From: Nemertoderma westbladi
Taxonomy: Eukaryota; Xenacoelomorpha; Nemertodermatida; Nemertodermatidae
Length of the DNA stretch: 64,000 nucleotides
NCBI GenBank assembly: GCA_032718475.1
Contig: JAUCBJ010008623.1
Span: 24,546-88,545 of the forward strand
Direction: 5' to 3'
The notes beneath the pieces were generated by a model that saw only the letters and a list, made by a program, of their open reading frames with translations, searched no databases and was not told where the DNA came from. A program made the position numbers and the translations under genes. Shown in pieces: positions 33,821 through 43,183 of this stretch (position 1 is the first letter of the stretch; each line of letters starts with the position of its first letter).

Positions 33821-34233
33821 GATAGTAACAATGTGTTGGCAAGCTGTATTTTTCGAGGTGTTTGTTATTATACATTTATTATAAGAAGGGATCTAGGGGT
33901 CTTAACCTCGAATGATAAGTTTATTTTACCGAAAATAACTTATCTTTTATTGGCGCAATTGTAGGACTAATCCCATCACATGCGTACTTTTTAACCGGGT
34001 AGTGTACAAATTTAGGAATCGCGTAATTTTTCTTGAAATTAATATCTCATATCTCTCCAAACCACGTACGCGTTTCGACCTTACTGGGTCTCATCAGCGT
34101 GGTGTCGGATTCGAACCTGGGACCTCGAGGCGGAAGCCGAGACTACAACCACTAGGCCACAGGTTCTTGAGATATGGAGTATTAATTTCAAAGACAGCTG
34201 CCATTTTATTAGCCCCTGATTTTTTGATTATTG
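33821..34233 (-). repeat. 412-bp unit 2: tRNA-like pol III boxes plus hammerhead ribozyme
   Basis: Second tandem unit, following unit 1 without spacer and sharing A box, B box and ribozyme at +412. After it, a short partial duplication, TATTAGCCCCTGATT, leads into the second 18-bp array. Cleavage at both ribozymes would free a 412-nt RNA (34066 to 33655, minus strand) that could be circularised. Confidence 0.8.
34062..34102 (-). ncRNA. Hammerhead ribozyme (type I, short stem III), copy 2
   Basis: Identical in all core and stem positions to copy 1, exactly 412 bp away. It is on the sense strand of the GPCR intron, so it would be present in that pre-mRNA as well as in any pol III transcript. 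Confidence 0.85.
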
Positions 34234-34273
34234 ATATTTCTATTAGCCCCTGATTGGTTATTGGTTATTGGTT

Positions 34274-34403
34274 GTCGTAGGTTTATTGGTTGTCGTAGGT
34301 TTATTGGTTGTCGTAGGTTTATTAGTTGTCGTAGGTTTATTGGTTGTCGTAGGTTTATGGGTTGTCGTAGGTTTATTGGTTGTCGTAGGTTTATTGGTTG
34401 TCG
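34274..34403 (+). repeat. 18-bp tandem array, about seven copies
   Basis: The same GTCGTAGGTTTATTGGTT unit as 33316-33405, with single-base variants, and a partial TTGGTTATTGGTT lead-in from about 34254. Confidence 0.95.
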
Positions 34404-34766
34404 ATGTTTTACCACAAAAGCAGCAATTATTTTCCGGATTCATAAGCTGCATTCCCTAACTATATACAAAAGTTCAAGATCAGGTAAAGAAAAGAAGTAA
34501 AGTTTCTTATCATTTTTCCTTTCGTAGTTGGAGGAATTTATTTATTATTTGTTCAATGAAAACTTTTGGATGACTCTCTAATATACTGTATATTCACTTA
34601 AAATGTATTACATTTGGTAAAGTCATGTGCTAAAGCAAGTAGTTTTTTATTAACGATATGTTATGTAATACGTAGTGTTGGTTGTAAAATTACAGATAGG
34701 ATTTGTTACAAATTTCCAATAAATGGTGCACTTGCTGCCGTAATTAAATATATCTGTGTTTGCCAA

Positions 34767-34791
34767 CCCCCCCCCCCCCCCCCCCCCCCCC
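34767..34791 (+). repeat. Poly-C tract (25 C)
   Basis: Uninterrupted C run on the plus strand. Confidence 0.95.
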
Positions 34792-35156
34792 TGGGCTGTG
34801 ATGTCTGTGATAAACATTAAAAAACCGTTGGTGAAAAACACTTGTAACTTGTAATAATGGAATATCTAATACCGTCGAAGATTTTGTTGTATTCTCGGTG
34901 ATGATAAGCGTGTTGGTAAAGCCTTGAACTCGTAAAGTTTTATATCATATACAAATTATACATTTGTAAATGTATGTAAATATATACCAATTTTACCAAT
35001 TTTATACAATTTATATATACTGTACAATTTTATAAAAGTTTTCTAATTGTGATTGAAAATTTTTTATACAATTTACATGACAATTTAAATATAGATTAGA
35101 GAATTACCCGGCATTATTGGGGCGAAGTTTTTAAAAATAAAACTCATGAAACTAAC

Positions 35157-36082
35157 CCAGAACCAAAGTAAGTGTTTGGGTCGCCCTCTTCTCTCTTTTC
35201 GATTGAGTTCTCTTCCTGTTGGCTGCGCTTGTTGCAGCGGCGTTTATGGATGGACTCGGTTGCTGAGACAACTGCGCAGTTTCCACAGGAATGACTTGGA
35301 GTTCATGATCCTCCCAGTTATCCACAGAAACACCTTCATCCTCCTCTTCTTCTACAGTAGATGGGGATCTTTCTTTTATCCTGAACGACGGCCATGTTAT
35401 TCTAGATCTTTTGATTGAACTTTTGAGGCCAGATGCATTTTCGTCTGCTACAGATTTATCAAAATTATATTCTACAGCGTGAATGTCAACATCCGCTTCG
35501 TGATTCTTCACTGTTTCCTCCGTGTCATTGTCAGGGTTTCGGCTCTTCAAGTTGTTATGCTTCTCTTCGAATCCGCTACTGGATGTGTTTATTGTGATAG
35601 ACGGTAATACCGCTTCAACGATGTTTGGCTCTCGCGATACCTGCGTTGTAATTGTACCGGGTGGCGATGAACTTGTGTCAGATATTCCACGACGAATCAA
35701 CGCAACCTCTGCATATTGACCCCCAATACCACCGATCTGTGTAGTGCATTGATGTAGAGCTGCTATAGTCGATTTTTTACCCCTGACTTTGCGTTTTATT
35801 CTTCTAGCAATAGCGAATATCTTGTAGTAGATCACTAGTATTATCGGTAGCGGTATCCAGTACACAAATACCGCTACTGCTGTTGTCACATAAGGGTTGT
35901 CGTTGTACTGGGTGTAGCAATCAGTCTCACTTACGGTTCTCATACCCACGAAATATGGCCACCCTATGATTACAACAGAGAAGGTCACCAATGCCGTTAT
36001 CCATGTTCCTATTATTGTGATAACCGCTATGGTTTTGTTCATGTTGTTTCGGTAGGAAACCGTGTTGCTAACACTCCAATAC
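35157..36082 (-). CDS. Muscarinic-acetylcholine-receptor-like GPCR, exon with IL2-TM4-TM5-IL3
   Basis: The minus-strand exon runs from TTTCAG/G to the donor CTGG/GTTAGT. It opens with YWSVSNTVSYRNNMNKT, so the DRY motif is split by the intron (D-R upstream). TM4 (TIIGTWITALVTFSVVIIGW) is followed by extracellular loop 2 with the conserved cysteine (FVGMRTVSETDCYTQY, the muscarinic FVG-x-RTV signature). TM5 carries WIPLP. A 200-residue third intracellular loop, typical of muscarinic receptors, ends in KREKRATQTLTLVLG at the start of TM6. TM5 positions that are usually Thr and Ala in muscarinic receptors read as Val here. The next exon upstream (TM1-TM3) is not found between 36083 and 64000. 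Confidence 0.85.
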
Positions 36083-37366
36083 CTGAAACAAAGTCGAGTA
36101 GTAATTACACATTGTGAAACATGGACAAAATTATGATTATTAGTAAATAATAATTTATTTGATATATATTGGACTTACACCAACTCTTCCATTATTTCGT
36201 TTTTTTTTATCTAAATAAAGAGTTTTGATCACCTTTGAAGTGTTTAAAGAATGATATATCAATTTTCACTTGCAGTTAATATAAAGTTAAAATTATACAG
36301 ATTGTATTTATTTGATAGATGACAAAATAGGGGATGGGGCATTTTGTTGTTATAGATCAATATCCTGACATCAGAACTGTAATCGGATCTATTTTTGTTT
36401 AATTTCCACTAATGAAATTTACTTCTCTTATCTTTAATTATCCCATGGCTTCGTAATTTCCAATAATAGGAATTGACGTTAAGTAATATAAGTAACCAAC
36501 TCTTTGGTAATAAATACTCTTGCAAATAATTCCAGTGGAAGTAAAGGGAAAATGGGTAAATTACTTCTCTGTAGGAAAGTAGTGGGATGTACCTGTTTGT
36601 TGGCCAAACTGCAGCCTAGTTGGTGAACTAATCAACGGCCAAGCAGATAATCAGTTTTTAATCCTTTGGCTGCTGTTCCTCGGCTCGGGGCAGCGCCTTG
36701 TTCCCCGGGTTCCAGGACATTTCTTTTACAATCAGTTGTAATTTAACTAATTTGCGAAACCTAATTTAGTTTCTGTTCAAAGAGAATAGCTAATTTTCGA
36801 GTATGTTTTTATTCTCTCACACTAATCAACTATTGTCTGGTTCTCTTTCACCAAATGGATGTGAGAAGAGATGACAGAGAGGTCCGTATATACACCACTC
36901 CGAATTTTCTATTTCTCAATTCCTAAAACGAGCTAAGGGTTTAACTTGGCGAGAATTCCATTTTAGCGAATCAATAATATGACGTTTCTGGGTTTTATGA
37001 TAAAATAAGTGAAAGGAGCAGTTTACAGTGACACATATACCAACCAACATACTAAAATAATTATTTTGATTATAGTCGAAATTGACTTTCCTTTCACTTT
37101 CGATGTTAGATAAAGTTAATATCAAAATGTATCAATAATGATGTATTATCGTAGTTTTATATTATTTTATAAGTTGGTTGGATGCCATAGTCTTGGATCT
37201 ATTAATTTTCGATACCTTATATGTAAATACACCAATATACCGGTAGTAAATATAATTATCGGAATAAAATAAATACCATTAAAAAATCAAACATTTGTCT
37301 AAAACTCGTTTCATATCAGTTAGTATATAAGTCGATCTGGGGGTCTGCTAATTCTTCCAGTTCTAG
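36083..37366 (-). other. GPCR intron or upstream sequence, no exon recognised
   Basis: AT-rich sequence 5' of the GPCR exon on the minus strand. No TM1-TM3 coding segment is visible. An open frame at 36916-37125 has no motif. Confidence 0.5.
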
Positions 37367-38036
37367 TTATGATAGGGTCGGAAGTAGGAATGTTACGAGC
37401 TGCAGTTCCATTATTATTACGTGAGTTGACTGTGTGACAGTATTATCTGTTAGAAATCCTTTGGGTAATAATTCGGGTTCAATTTGTCTAATGAATATTC
37501 TATTTCGCCAGAGTACACCTGTGGAGTGGAGGTAAACTTTAGTCTGTATAGGCAATGATTATTGGAACCAACTACCATGGATAATTTATCCCATCTCCGA
37601 GATAATGGATTTTGAACAATGACTGTTGAACCAGGTTGAATACACCCTAAAGGAAATGAAGAATGGTCATAATAATACTTTCGTTTTTCAGCAGTTTGTA
37701 AACGGTTCTGATCAGCTATATTTGCATCCATCTGCCAATCTGCATCATAGGACCGCCAATGAGTAGGTATTAAAGATCTGAATGGGTGATCGAAAACGAT
37801 TGGGCTGGTGATAAACCATCTTGATTAGGCGTATTGCGTAATTCTAGAAGGCCTGTTAAGAATTCCTGTGAATGGATATCACCGCCTGTTTTGGCTAATA
37901 AATAATTAATTTTTTTACATTACTTTCGGCATGTCCGTTTCCTCTTGGTCAGCTCCCATTTTACTCCCCATTCACTTAGGAAACGCTGCATTTCCTCTGC
38001 TTTAAATTGTTGGCCATGATCTGATGTTAAAATGTT
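37367..38036 (-). pseudogene. Ty3/gypsy polyprotein, integrase C-terminal part (decayed)
   Basis: On the minus strand this carries the second catalytic-Asp segment (LTSDHGQQF, around 38010-38030), then KINYLLAKTGGDIHS and LRNTPNQDGLSPA. These are followed by SLIPTHWRS-like sequence and the post-core domain (VIVQNPLSRRWDKLS, then VLWRNRIFIRQIEPELLP). At least two frameshifts occur: near 37930, where the glutamate-bearing segment should lie, and near 37510. The BEL element begins right after 38036, and the 5' half of the same integrase resumes at 52067. It is a dead copy of the oldest mobile layer here. Confidence 0.85.
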
Positions 38037-38165
38037 GTATAGAATTATATTCTCTAAACGCCGTGGATTTTCAAAATTTTATTTTATTCGAATTAACTTT
38101 GTTAAAGATTACATTGAGTCCTCATTTGTATTTGCTATATCTATTCGTACGATGATTAGTCAAGT

Positions 38166-38241
38166 GGTTCAGTAGCTCAGTCGGTAGAGCGTTGGAAATT
38201 ATATGTAGTGTGTATTGAGTTCGAATCCTAGTAGGTGCGAA
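38166..38241 (+). promoter_or_regulatory. tRNA-like pol III promoter (A and B boxes) inside the LTR
   Basis: A box TAGCTCAGTCGG (38173-38184) and B box GTTCGAATCC (38219-38228), 35 bp apart as in tRNA genes. The flanking acceptor and anticodon arms do not pair well, so it is a tRNA-derived sequence and probably not a working tRNA. The 3' LTR copy (A box 50315-50326) has lost 16 bp between two CGAAT repeats, removing the end of its B box. Confidence 0.7.
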
Positions 38242-38456
38242 TTATTTTTTGTGCAGAATTTCAACTCATTTAAATTGACCGCTACAAATTAATTGCATTT
38301 GCTCGAGGTAAGATTAACCAATGAGACTGTAGTTATTAGATTGTAACCAATGTCGTACAAGTTATATATTTGCTGGACCAATAGCTATCTTTAAAAACCT
38401 GTTAGAACTCATAGAACAATCGAGAATTTTCTCGATTGATTGCGGCACAAATTTGG

Positions 38457-38588
38457 TATAAAACCGCGATTTCGTTCATTAGTTATCTCACACACACTCA
38501 ATTCACTTCAATATCTTTCTTTCTCAGTTACATTATTTCAGATTACATTGTTTATTGTATAATAGTTATTGTTTGATTTTGTAATAAA
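38457..38588 (+). promoter_or_regulatory. LTR TATA box and polyadenylation signal
   Basis: TATAAAA at 38457-38463 and AATAAA at 38583-38588 are spaced as expected for a pol II start and R region. The same pair is kept in the 3' LTR (about 50582 and 50708). Which of this and the TATA-like site near 39675 drives the element is unknown. Confidence 0.5.
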
Positions 38589-39941
38589 AGTTAGAAATAC
38601 TTGTCACATCTGCCCTTTTCTATCTGTTTTATCATGCTTCACCACGGTGAACTCAACTGAGGGACAGGATGGCTGGCTAGACATCGGGCCGCAGCAATGA
38701 ACGGGAACGTCTAAGGAATGTAGACAGGAGACAACCCGCAATATCATCTTAGTTATTCGCCCATCGCCTGAAAGGTTAGACAGCGTTCGATGCCTTGCTA
38801 CCTAAGTATAAGACCAAAGATCGAAGGTAGAGGTAGTGACACGCTGTACGCCTAAAATTACATCTAGGGACTGTACTGTTTTAATTCAGGAAAAACCGCA
38901 GTAGACCTTCATATTCCTACGGGGGGGAGAGCAGGCAGAGATACTAGTACGCAGATAGGACGTAGGCACACCGGTACAAAGCATACACATTGGTAGGGTG
39001 CAGCAAACTGTACGCCTAACTCTTGCTAAGTACAGGTGCGTCTGCGACTATTTGTAGTACAACGGTGTCCATTGCATTAGAACTTGTAGGCTAGGAGGGT
39101 TACTGTGTTTCACCTGAATTAGGATTGTACCGTTCAGGCGGTAGGGCAGTTTACGACTAGGCGCAAATAAATTGAGGCTAATTAGGGATACTAACATCTA
39201 CCGTGTCCCCGCCGACATCCTGATAGGAAGTTACCAAGCCCACCTAGGTAACCAAAATTCTAGATAGGACGCCAGGCTAGCTATTAGTAACCGTACGCCT
39301 ACTGTAGTAAACTAACACATTTCTTCTTAGTATTAGGGACCTGGTAAAATAAAATTGCCGAATTCTGGGCGTAGCATTAACCTTATGCCTCAATTTGAGT
39401 CCTGGAAATACGCAAGAGGGGAAGGAGCCTTATCATTCGTGAGTATTGGACCTACAAGTTACAAAATTAGAATATTTGTAAAATGCACACCGTACCCAGT
39501 AATTATATATATGAAGGAGCAAAACTGATCTTGACGGTTCAGAATTAACACGCGCGCGTTAGAAATTATTTACACCTCAAAATATATAAAATTAACTTTT
39601 GTCCGTACTGCACTTTGCCCGCTAGTTAGACATCTCCAAAATCTCTGCACCTAGCTAGCGTCCCTTTCGCCCAACCATATAAATCACACCGCGGCAAAGT
39701 ATACGAGCCCCTTAGTCCGTCAGTGAGTCAGCCTGATTTTAGGATTCGCTGCGCGGGATTTTGTTTTATCGAAGTTTGTCTGCTCGTAGACTGTTTTCTG
39801 CCTCACCGGTTATAAGGGACCAATACTGCAATATATTCGCTTACTTGGAGTTTACTGTTTTGGTGAGAAGGTCGGATTTATGATTTGATTCACAAACTTT
39901 ACAGTAAGATATTGCAGGTATTGTTACTGTCTCTTCGAATT

Positions 39942-40758
39942 AGTAGGAATATGTTTTACTGAACTACGGTTCGGTAGGACTAAAGTTATTTGAAAATTTT
40001 GTATTTTGAGGTAAAAGTTTATATTTGATTAGCTAAGTGCAAATTTTTTTTTTTTTTGAAATAAAAATTTGATTTGAACCGCGTGTAAAATATTTTGGAA
40101 TTGAATACCGGTGTTTAAAAGGGTTTAAATACCATATTGTACCGGTACAAAATTTTCGTAAAAGTACAACCTAACTCTTTTGTTTTTCAGGATTCAGAAC
40201 TCATTTCTAGACTGTAACGAGAGCAAGACCGTGTTTAGCAAGTTTGGGAGATAGATAACCCAACAACTTTGGTTGGGAAAATCGCACTTCGTCCGCAACG
40301 CTGGAAACGGAAAGGTTCACGTCCGGTTTGTATCTGGGAATCTGTTTTTCTGGAGAATTATTGGAGTGGGTGAGTTTGAAAAGTTGCATAAATAAGTTAG
40401 GCATTACCGTATTAGTTAAAATTATTGTGGATTCCACTGTCTCAAGTATTTATGCATTCCGTATGATTTCTTTGTTCATTGCTGAATTAGTCCGTATTAT
40501 TGTATTTTATTTACCTTTTGATAACGCATATCGTTATCCGATTTATTTGTAAAATTGGCCGCTAGGCTAATTTTATTATATACTTATTCCGTGACATTTA
40601 TTTGCTGTAAAATTGGCCGTTTAGGCTAATTTTATCCATCTGCTATAAAATCGGCCGGTAGGCTAATTTTATATGACTGTAATTAGTACCGTTAAGATAT
40701 AAATACGGTAAATTTGATACTTTGACACTCACATTTTACTTGACTTACAACTACCGAA
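39942..40758 (+). other. BEL/Pao 5' leader with three hairpin repeats
   Basis: Non-coding leader between the LTR and gag. At 40550-40575, 40608-40634 and 40644-40673 it carries three copies of an 11-bp stem hairpin (TAAAATTGGCC / GGCTAATTTTA, one G-T wobble; loops GCTA, GTTTA and a variant). Repeated leader hairpins with GGCC palindromes are the kind of structure used for genome RNA dimerisation or packaging; that role is inference. Confidence 0.65.
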
Positions 40759-40965
40759 ATGAGTGACAAACAAGACTATACGAAGAATACACCTACCGAC
40801 TATGACTCATGTGACGCGGATAAGTCAGCAGCGGAAGAACTACAGGGGAAGACTCGCGAGCCTACCGAACCTACACCGTGTGCGTCACCAGTACATCCAA
40901 TGGGAGTACCGGATGCCGTAGTACGAGGCGACGGCAGGAATCCTCGAGAAACTAATGATCGCTAG
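40759..40965 (+). CDS. BEL/Pao gag, N-terminal frame (or short leader ORF)
   Basis: A 68-residue frame from ATG 40759 (MSDKQDYTKNTPTDYDSCDA...), acidic and Pro/Thr-rich, ending in a TAG that overlaps the ATG of the next frame (40955). It may be the true gag start separated by a +1 shift, or a short upstream ORF. The first copy of the 17-bp dispersed motif lies inside it (40847-40863). No domain is recognised. Confidence 0.5.
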   Translation: MSDKQDYTKNTPTDYDSCDADKSAAEELQGKTREPTEPTPCASPVHPMGVPDAVVRGDGRNPRETNDR

Positions 40966-43183
40966 AGAGAAACTGATTCAGTTTAAGTCGACGATTAGAC
41001 AGATACAACAGGAACAAGCGGACCAGTTGTTAGGTGAGTCAGTTTTGGACGAATTATTGCAGCCCAAGGAAGAACAGGAACTGTACCGACTGGATGGACA
41101 ATTGAAACATCTGACGGACCACTTACGTATGTGCGGCGAAGACGTCGGCGATTTGGAAACCGTGCCGGAATATACGAGGGAAACTTCACCCGTACGAATC
41201 GAATCGGCACCGGGAATACTGGACCAATTGTTAGTGAGTATTCGCAGCGAAATTGGCGAGATAAGTATAGTGACGTCAGAAATTTCCAGACAGCAACAAC
41301 AACACTATAGACAACAACGGGAAGTTGAGGAACAAGCTCAACTGTTGACAGCACAAGCGGCGGTAGAAGAAGAAAAACTATGCGTTGCAAATGTTGCGAG
41401 AATCTCTCATCTGCAAGAACAAGCCAAGTTGGAAGAGGCTGAGATGGAAAAGTTGGAGCTAGAAATAGCACAGCGAACAGCGGCAGCTGAGTTAGCGCAA
41501 CAAGCGGCAGCAGCTGAGTTGGAACGACAAGCAGCAGCAGCGGAGTCGGAGCGACGAGCAGCAGCAGCCGATTCGGAGCGACGAGCAGCAAAAGCGGATT
41601 TAGAGCGACGAGCAGCAGCAGCTGAATTAGAGCGACAAAGGATAGTTTCAGAAGCGAGAGCCGAGATGAAAAAACGGCAAATAAAGGCTCAATCAGCTAT
41701 ACGACAAGCGGAGTTCGAGGCGCAACAACAACAGACGGAACAACGCGAGAAAGAAGTTAAACTTCATTTCGAACTCGGGAAGAAGGCGAGAGAATTAGCC
41801 AACGCGAAGGAAGATCTGGATCTACAAGCCCGCGATCGATCGATGAGATCTCGTGACGGACATGATTTGGACCAGATAGAGGTAAGGCACCGCCAAATTC
41901 AGGAACGAATGAAGGAAGGAAGTGTAGGGGCACCTGGGCGAGAAAGACAATTAGTAAAAGACTTATGTCAAAGATTCCCTCAGGTAACTCCTATGTTTGC
42001 ACCAGTTACGACTAAGGAACCTGTTTCGATTGCTGGTAGTAGTAATATTTCTCCTATCCATGGTGCGGCGGAACACAGGTTTGTTATTCCGGACAAGTTT
42101 ACACCGCCAAGAGCAACGTCATCGCCCATTCTGAAAGTCAAGGTAAGTAACCCACCGATTATAGATCGTAGTAGTTTGTTGACAGGACCTGCACTACTGA
42201 CGACTAAACAGGTGAGTCCACCTTCGACGCCAAAACCCGTTATGCATTACACGTACCCAATGACGTTTAGGCCTACAAGGCCTTTAGATTCAAATGCTGT
42301 CATTCGGCCACCGTTTAATCAGTTTACATCGCAATCTACGACTTCGAGGAAGACTTGTGAGCCTACCGAACAACGGAGACCAGTGGATACGCGACCGTTC
42401 AACCAGTTTACATCGCAATCTACGACTTCGAGGAAGACTTGCGAGCCTACCGAACGACGGAAACCAGTAGACGATGTTCCAAAACGGAATGTTAGAATTC
42501 GAACGACACAACGGACGCGAGCACGTCGACAACCGTATCCAGGTGACAGTAGTACTTCGAGTGAATCGGATTACCCGAAACGCGAGGTATTTAGAACAGG
42601 AGCGGCCGACGAATATAAACGTGAGCGTTCAGATAACTCCTTTATCGATAATCCCCAACAAAATACACCAACACAGAAGGCGTTACAACCAACGGACGCA
42701 ATTAGTACGCAACAACTCGCCGAAATAATGCGCCCAGTTGTAGACAAGTTGGCCCAGATAGAGGAACGTTTAGAAGAAACTCAAACTGATAGTTCGCGAG
42801 GTAACGAGTTCGAACACTCTAGACACCCGAAGCAGCAAAGAAAACAACCCTTGAGAAACACTTCGTATCAAGGAAAAGCGCCAAGACGAGAGAACATCAA
42901 CTCGATTGCCAACCAAGGACGCGAAACTTTGAACGTGGCCGAGGAGATAGCGAAATTCGCAGCGAGACAAGGTTTACCGGTACAACAACCACCGAAGTTT
43001 TCAGGTAACTCGAAACATTGGCACACCTTTGTGGACTACATCGTACATCGAAACACAAATAGCAGCGTGCGCCTTTACATCGAGGGAGAAATTCAACTAC
43101 CTGCTACAAACGCTGACGGGAGAACCGAAACGTCTAGCGGAAACCTTTGTCGGTGTACCAGATGCCTTCGAACTAGCGTATGA
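40955..43183 (+). CDS. BEL/Pao gag, coiled-coil frame
   Basis: A 742-residue frame. Residues about 110-300 are a long Ala/Glu/Gln/Arg coiled coil with repeated AELERQAAAAESERRAAA-type heptads, a multimerisation region. Then come Pro/Ser/Thr-rich segments containing a 90-bp tandem duplication (42311-42480), a charged region, and finally PPKFSGNSKHWHTFVDYI, the start of the conserved BEL gag capsid-like domain. From about 43044 the homologous sequence continues in the +1 frame, so the last 40 or so residues here are out of frame. Either a single-base insertion or a +1 frameshift links it to the next ORF. Confidence 0.75.
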   Translation: MIAREKLIQFKSTIRQIQQEQADQLLGESVLDELLQPKEEQELYRLDGQLKHLTDHLRMCGEDVGDLETVPEYTRETSPVRIESAPGILDQLLVSIRSEIGEISIVTSEISRQQQQHYRQQREVEEQAQLLTAQAAVEEEKLCVANVARISHLQEQAKLEEAEMEKLELEIAQRTAAAELAQQAAAAELERQAAAAESERRAAAADSERRAAKADLERRAAAAELERQRIVSEARAEMKKRQIKAQSAIRQAEFEAQQQQTEQREKEVKLHFELGKKARELANAKEDLDLQARDRSMRSRDGHDLDQIEVRHRQIQERMKEGSVGAPGRERQLVKDLCQRFPQVTPMFAPVTTKEPVSIAGSSNISPIHGAAEHRFVIPDKFTPPRATSSPILKVKVSNPPIIDRSSLLTGPALLTTKQVSPPSTPKPVMHYTYPMTFRPTRPLDSNAVIRPPFNQFTSQSTTSRKTCEPTEQRRPVDTRPFNQFTSQSTTSRKTCEPTERRKPVDDVPKRNVRIRTTQRTRARRQPYPGDSSTSSESDYPKREVFRTGAADEYKRERSDNSFIDNPQQNTPTQKALQPTDAISTQQLAEIMRPVVDKLAQIEERLEETQTDSSRGNEFEHSRHPKQQRKQPLRNTSYQGKAPRRENINSIANQGRETLNVAEEIAKFAARQGLPVQQPPKFSGNSKHWHTFVDYIVHRNTNSSVRLYIEGEIQLPATNADGRTETSSGNLCRCTRCLRTSV

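Larger units (their letters stand above)
30498..35156 (-). other. Intron between the two GPCR exons
   Basis: Bounded on the minus strand by GGTTAGT (donor after 35157) and TTTTCCTTAG. It contains a LINE fragment (31141-31560), a pair of 18-bp arrays, the 412-bp hammerhead units (33409-34233) and a poly-C tract (34767-34791, G-rich in the transcript). The stretch 31561-33315 is AT-rich with no supported gene; 34404-35156 likewise. Confidence 0.7.
38037..39941 (+). repeat. 5' LTR of the BEL/Pao element
   Basis: 1905 bp, from GTATAGAATTATATTC to CTCTTCGAATT; the first base could be one earlier (a T), which would give the usual TG start. It contains a tRNA-like pol III promoter (38166-38241), a 10-bp-stem palindrome CAATCGAGAA/TTCTCGATTG (38417-38438), TATAAAA at 38457-38463 and AATAAA at 38583-38588. 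A second TATA-like CATATAAATC lies near 39675. With the first TATA box, the U5 part would be unusually long, about 1.3 kb. No standard primer-binding site starting TGG directly follows the LTR. Confidence 0.88.

Noticed and set aside
33228-34459. Frames with repeated TTTNKP or VVVGLL
   Set aside because: Translations of the 18-bp arrays. The longer frames at 33590 and 34002 are the non-coding side of the hammerhead units.
38166-38241. A functional tRNA gene in the LTR
   Set aside because: A and B boxes are good, but acceptor and anticodon stems do not pair and the second LTR copy is deleted; called a tRNA-like promoter only.
40995-41591. 198-codon frame antisense to BEL gag
   Set aside because: A shadow of the Ala/Glu/Arg coiled-coil repeats, giving Leu/Val-rich antisense; no start context or domain.
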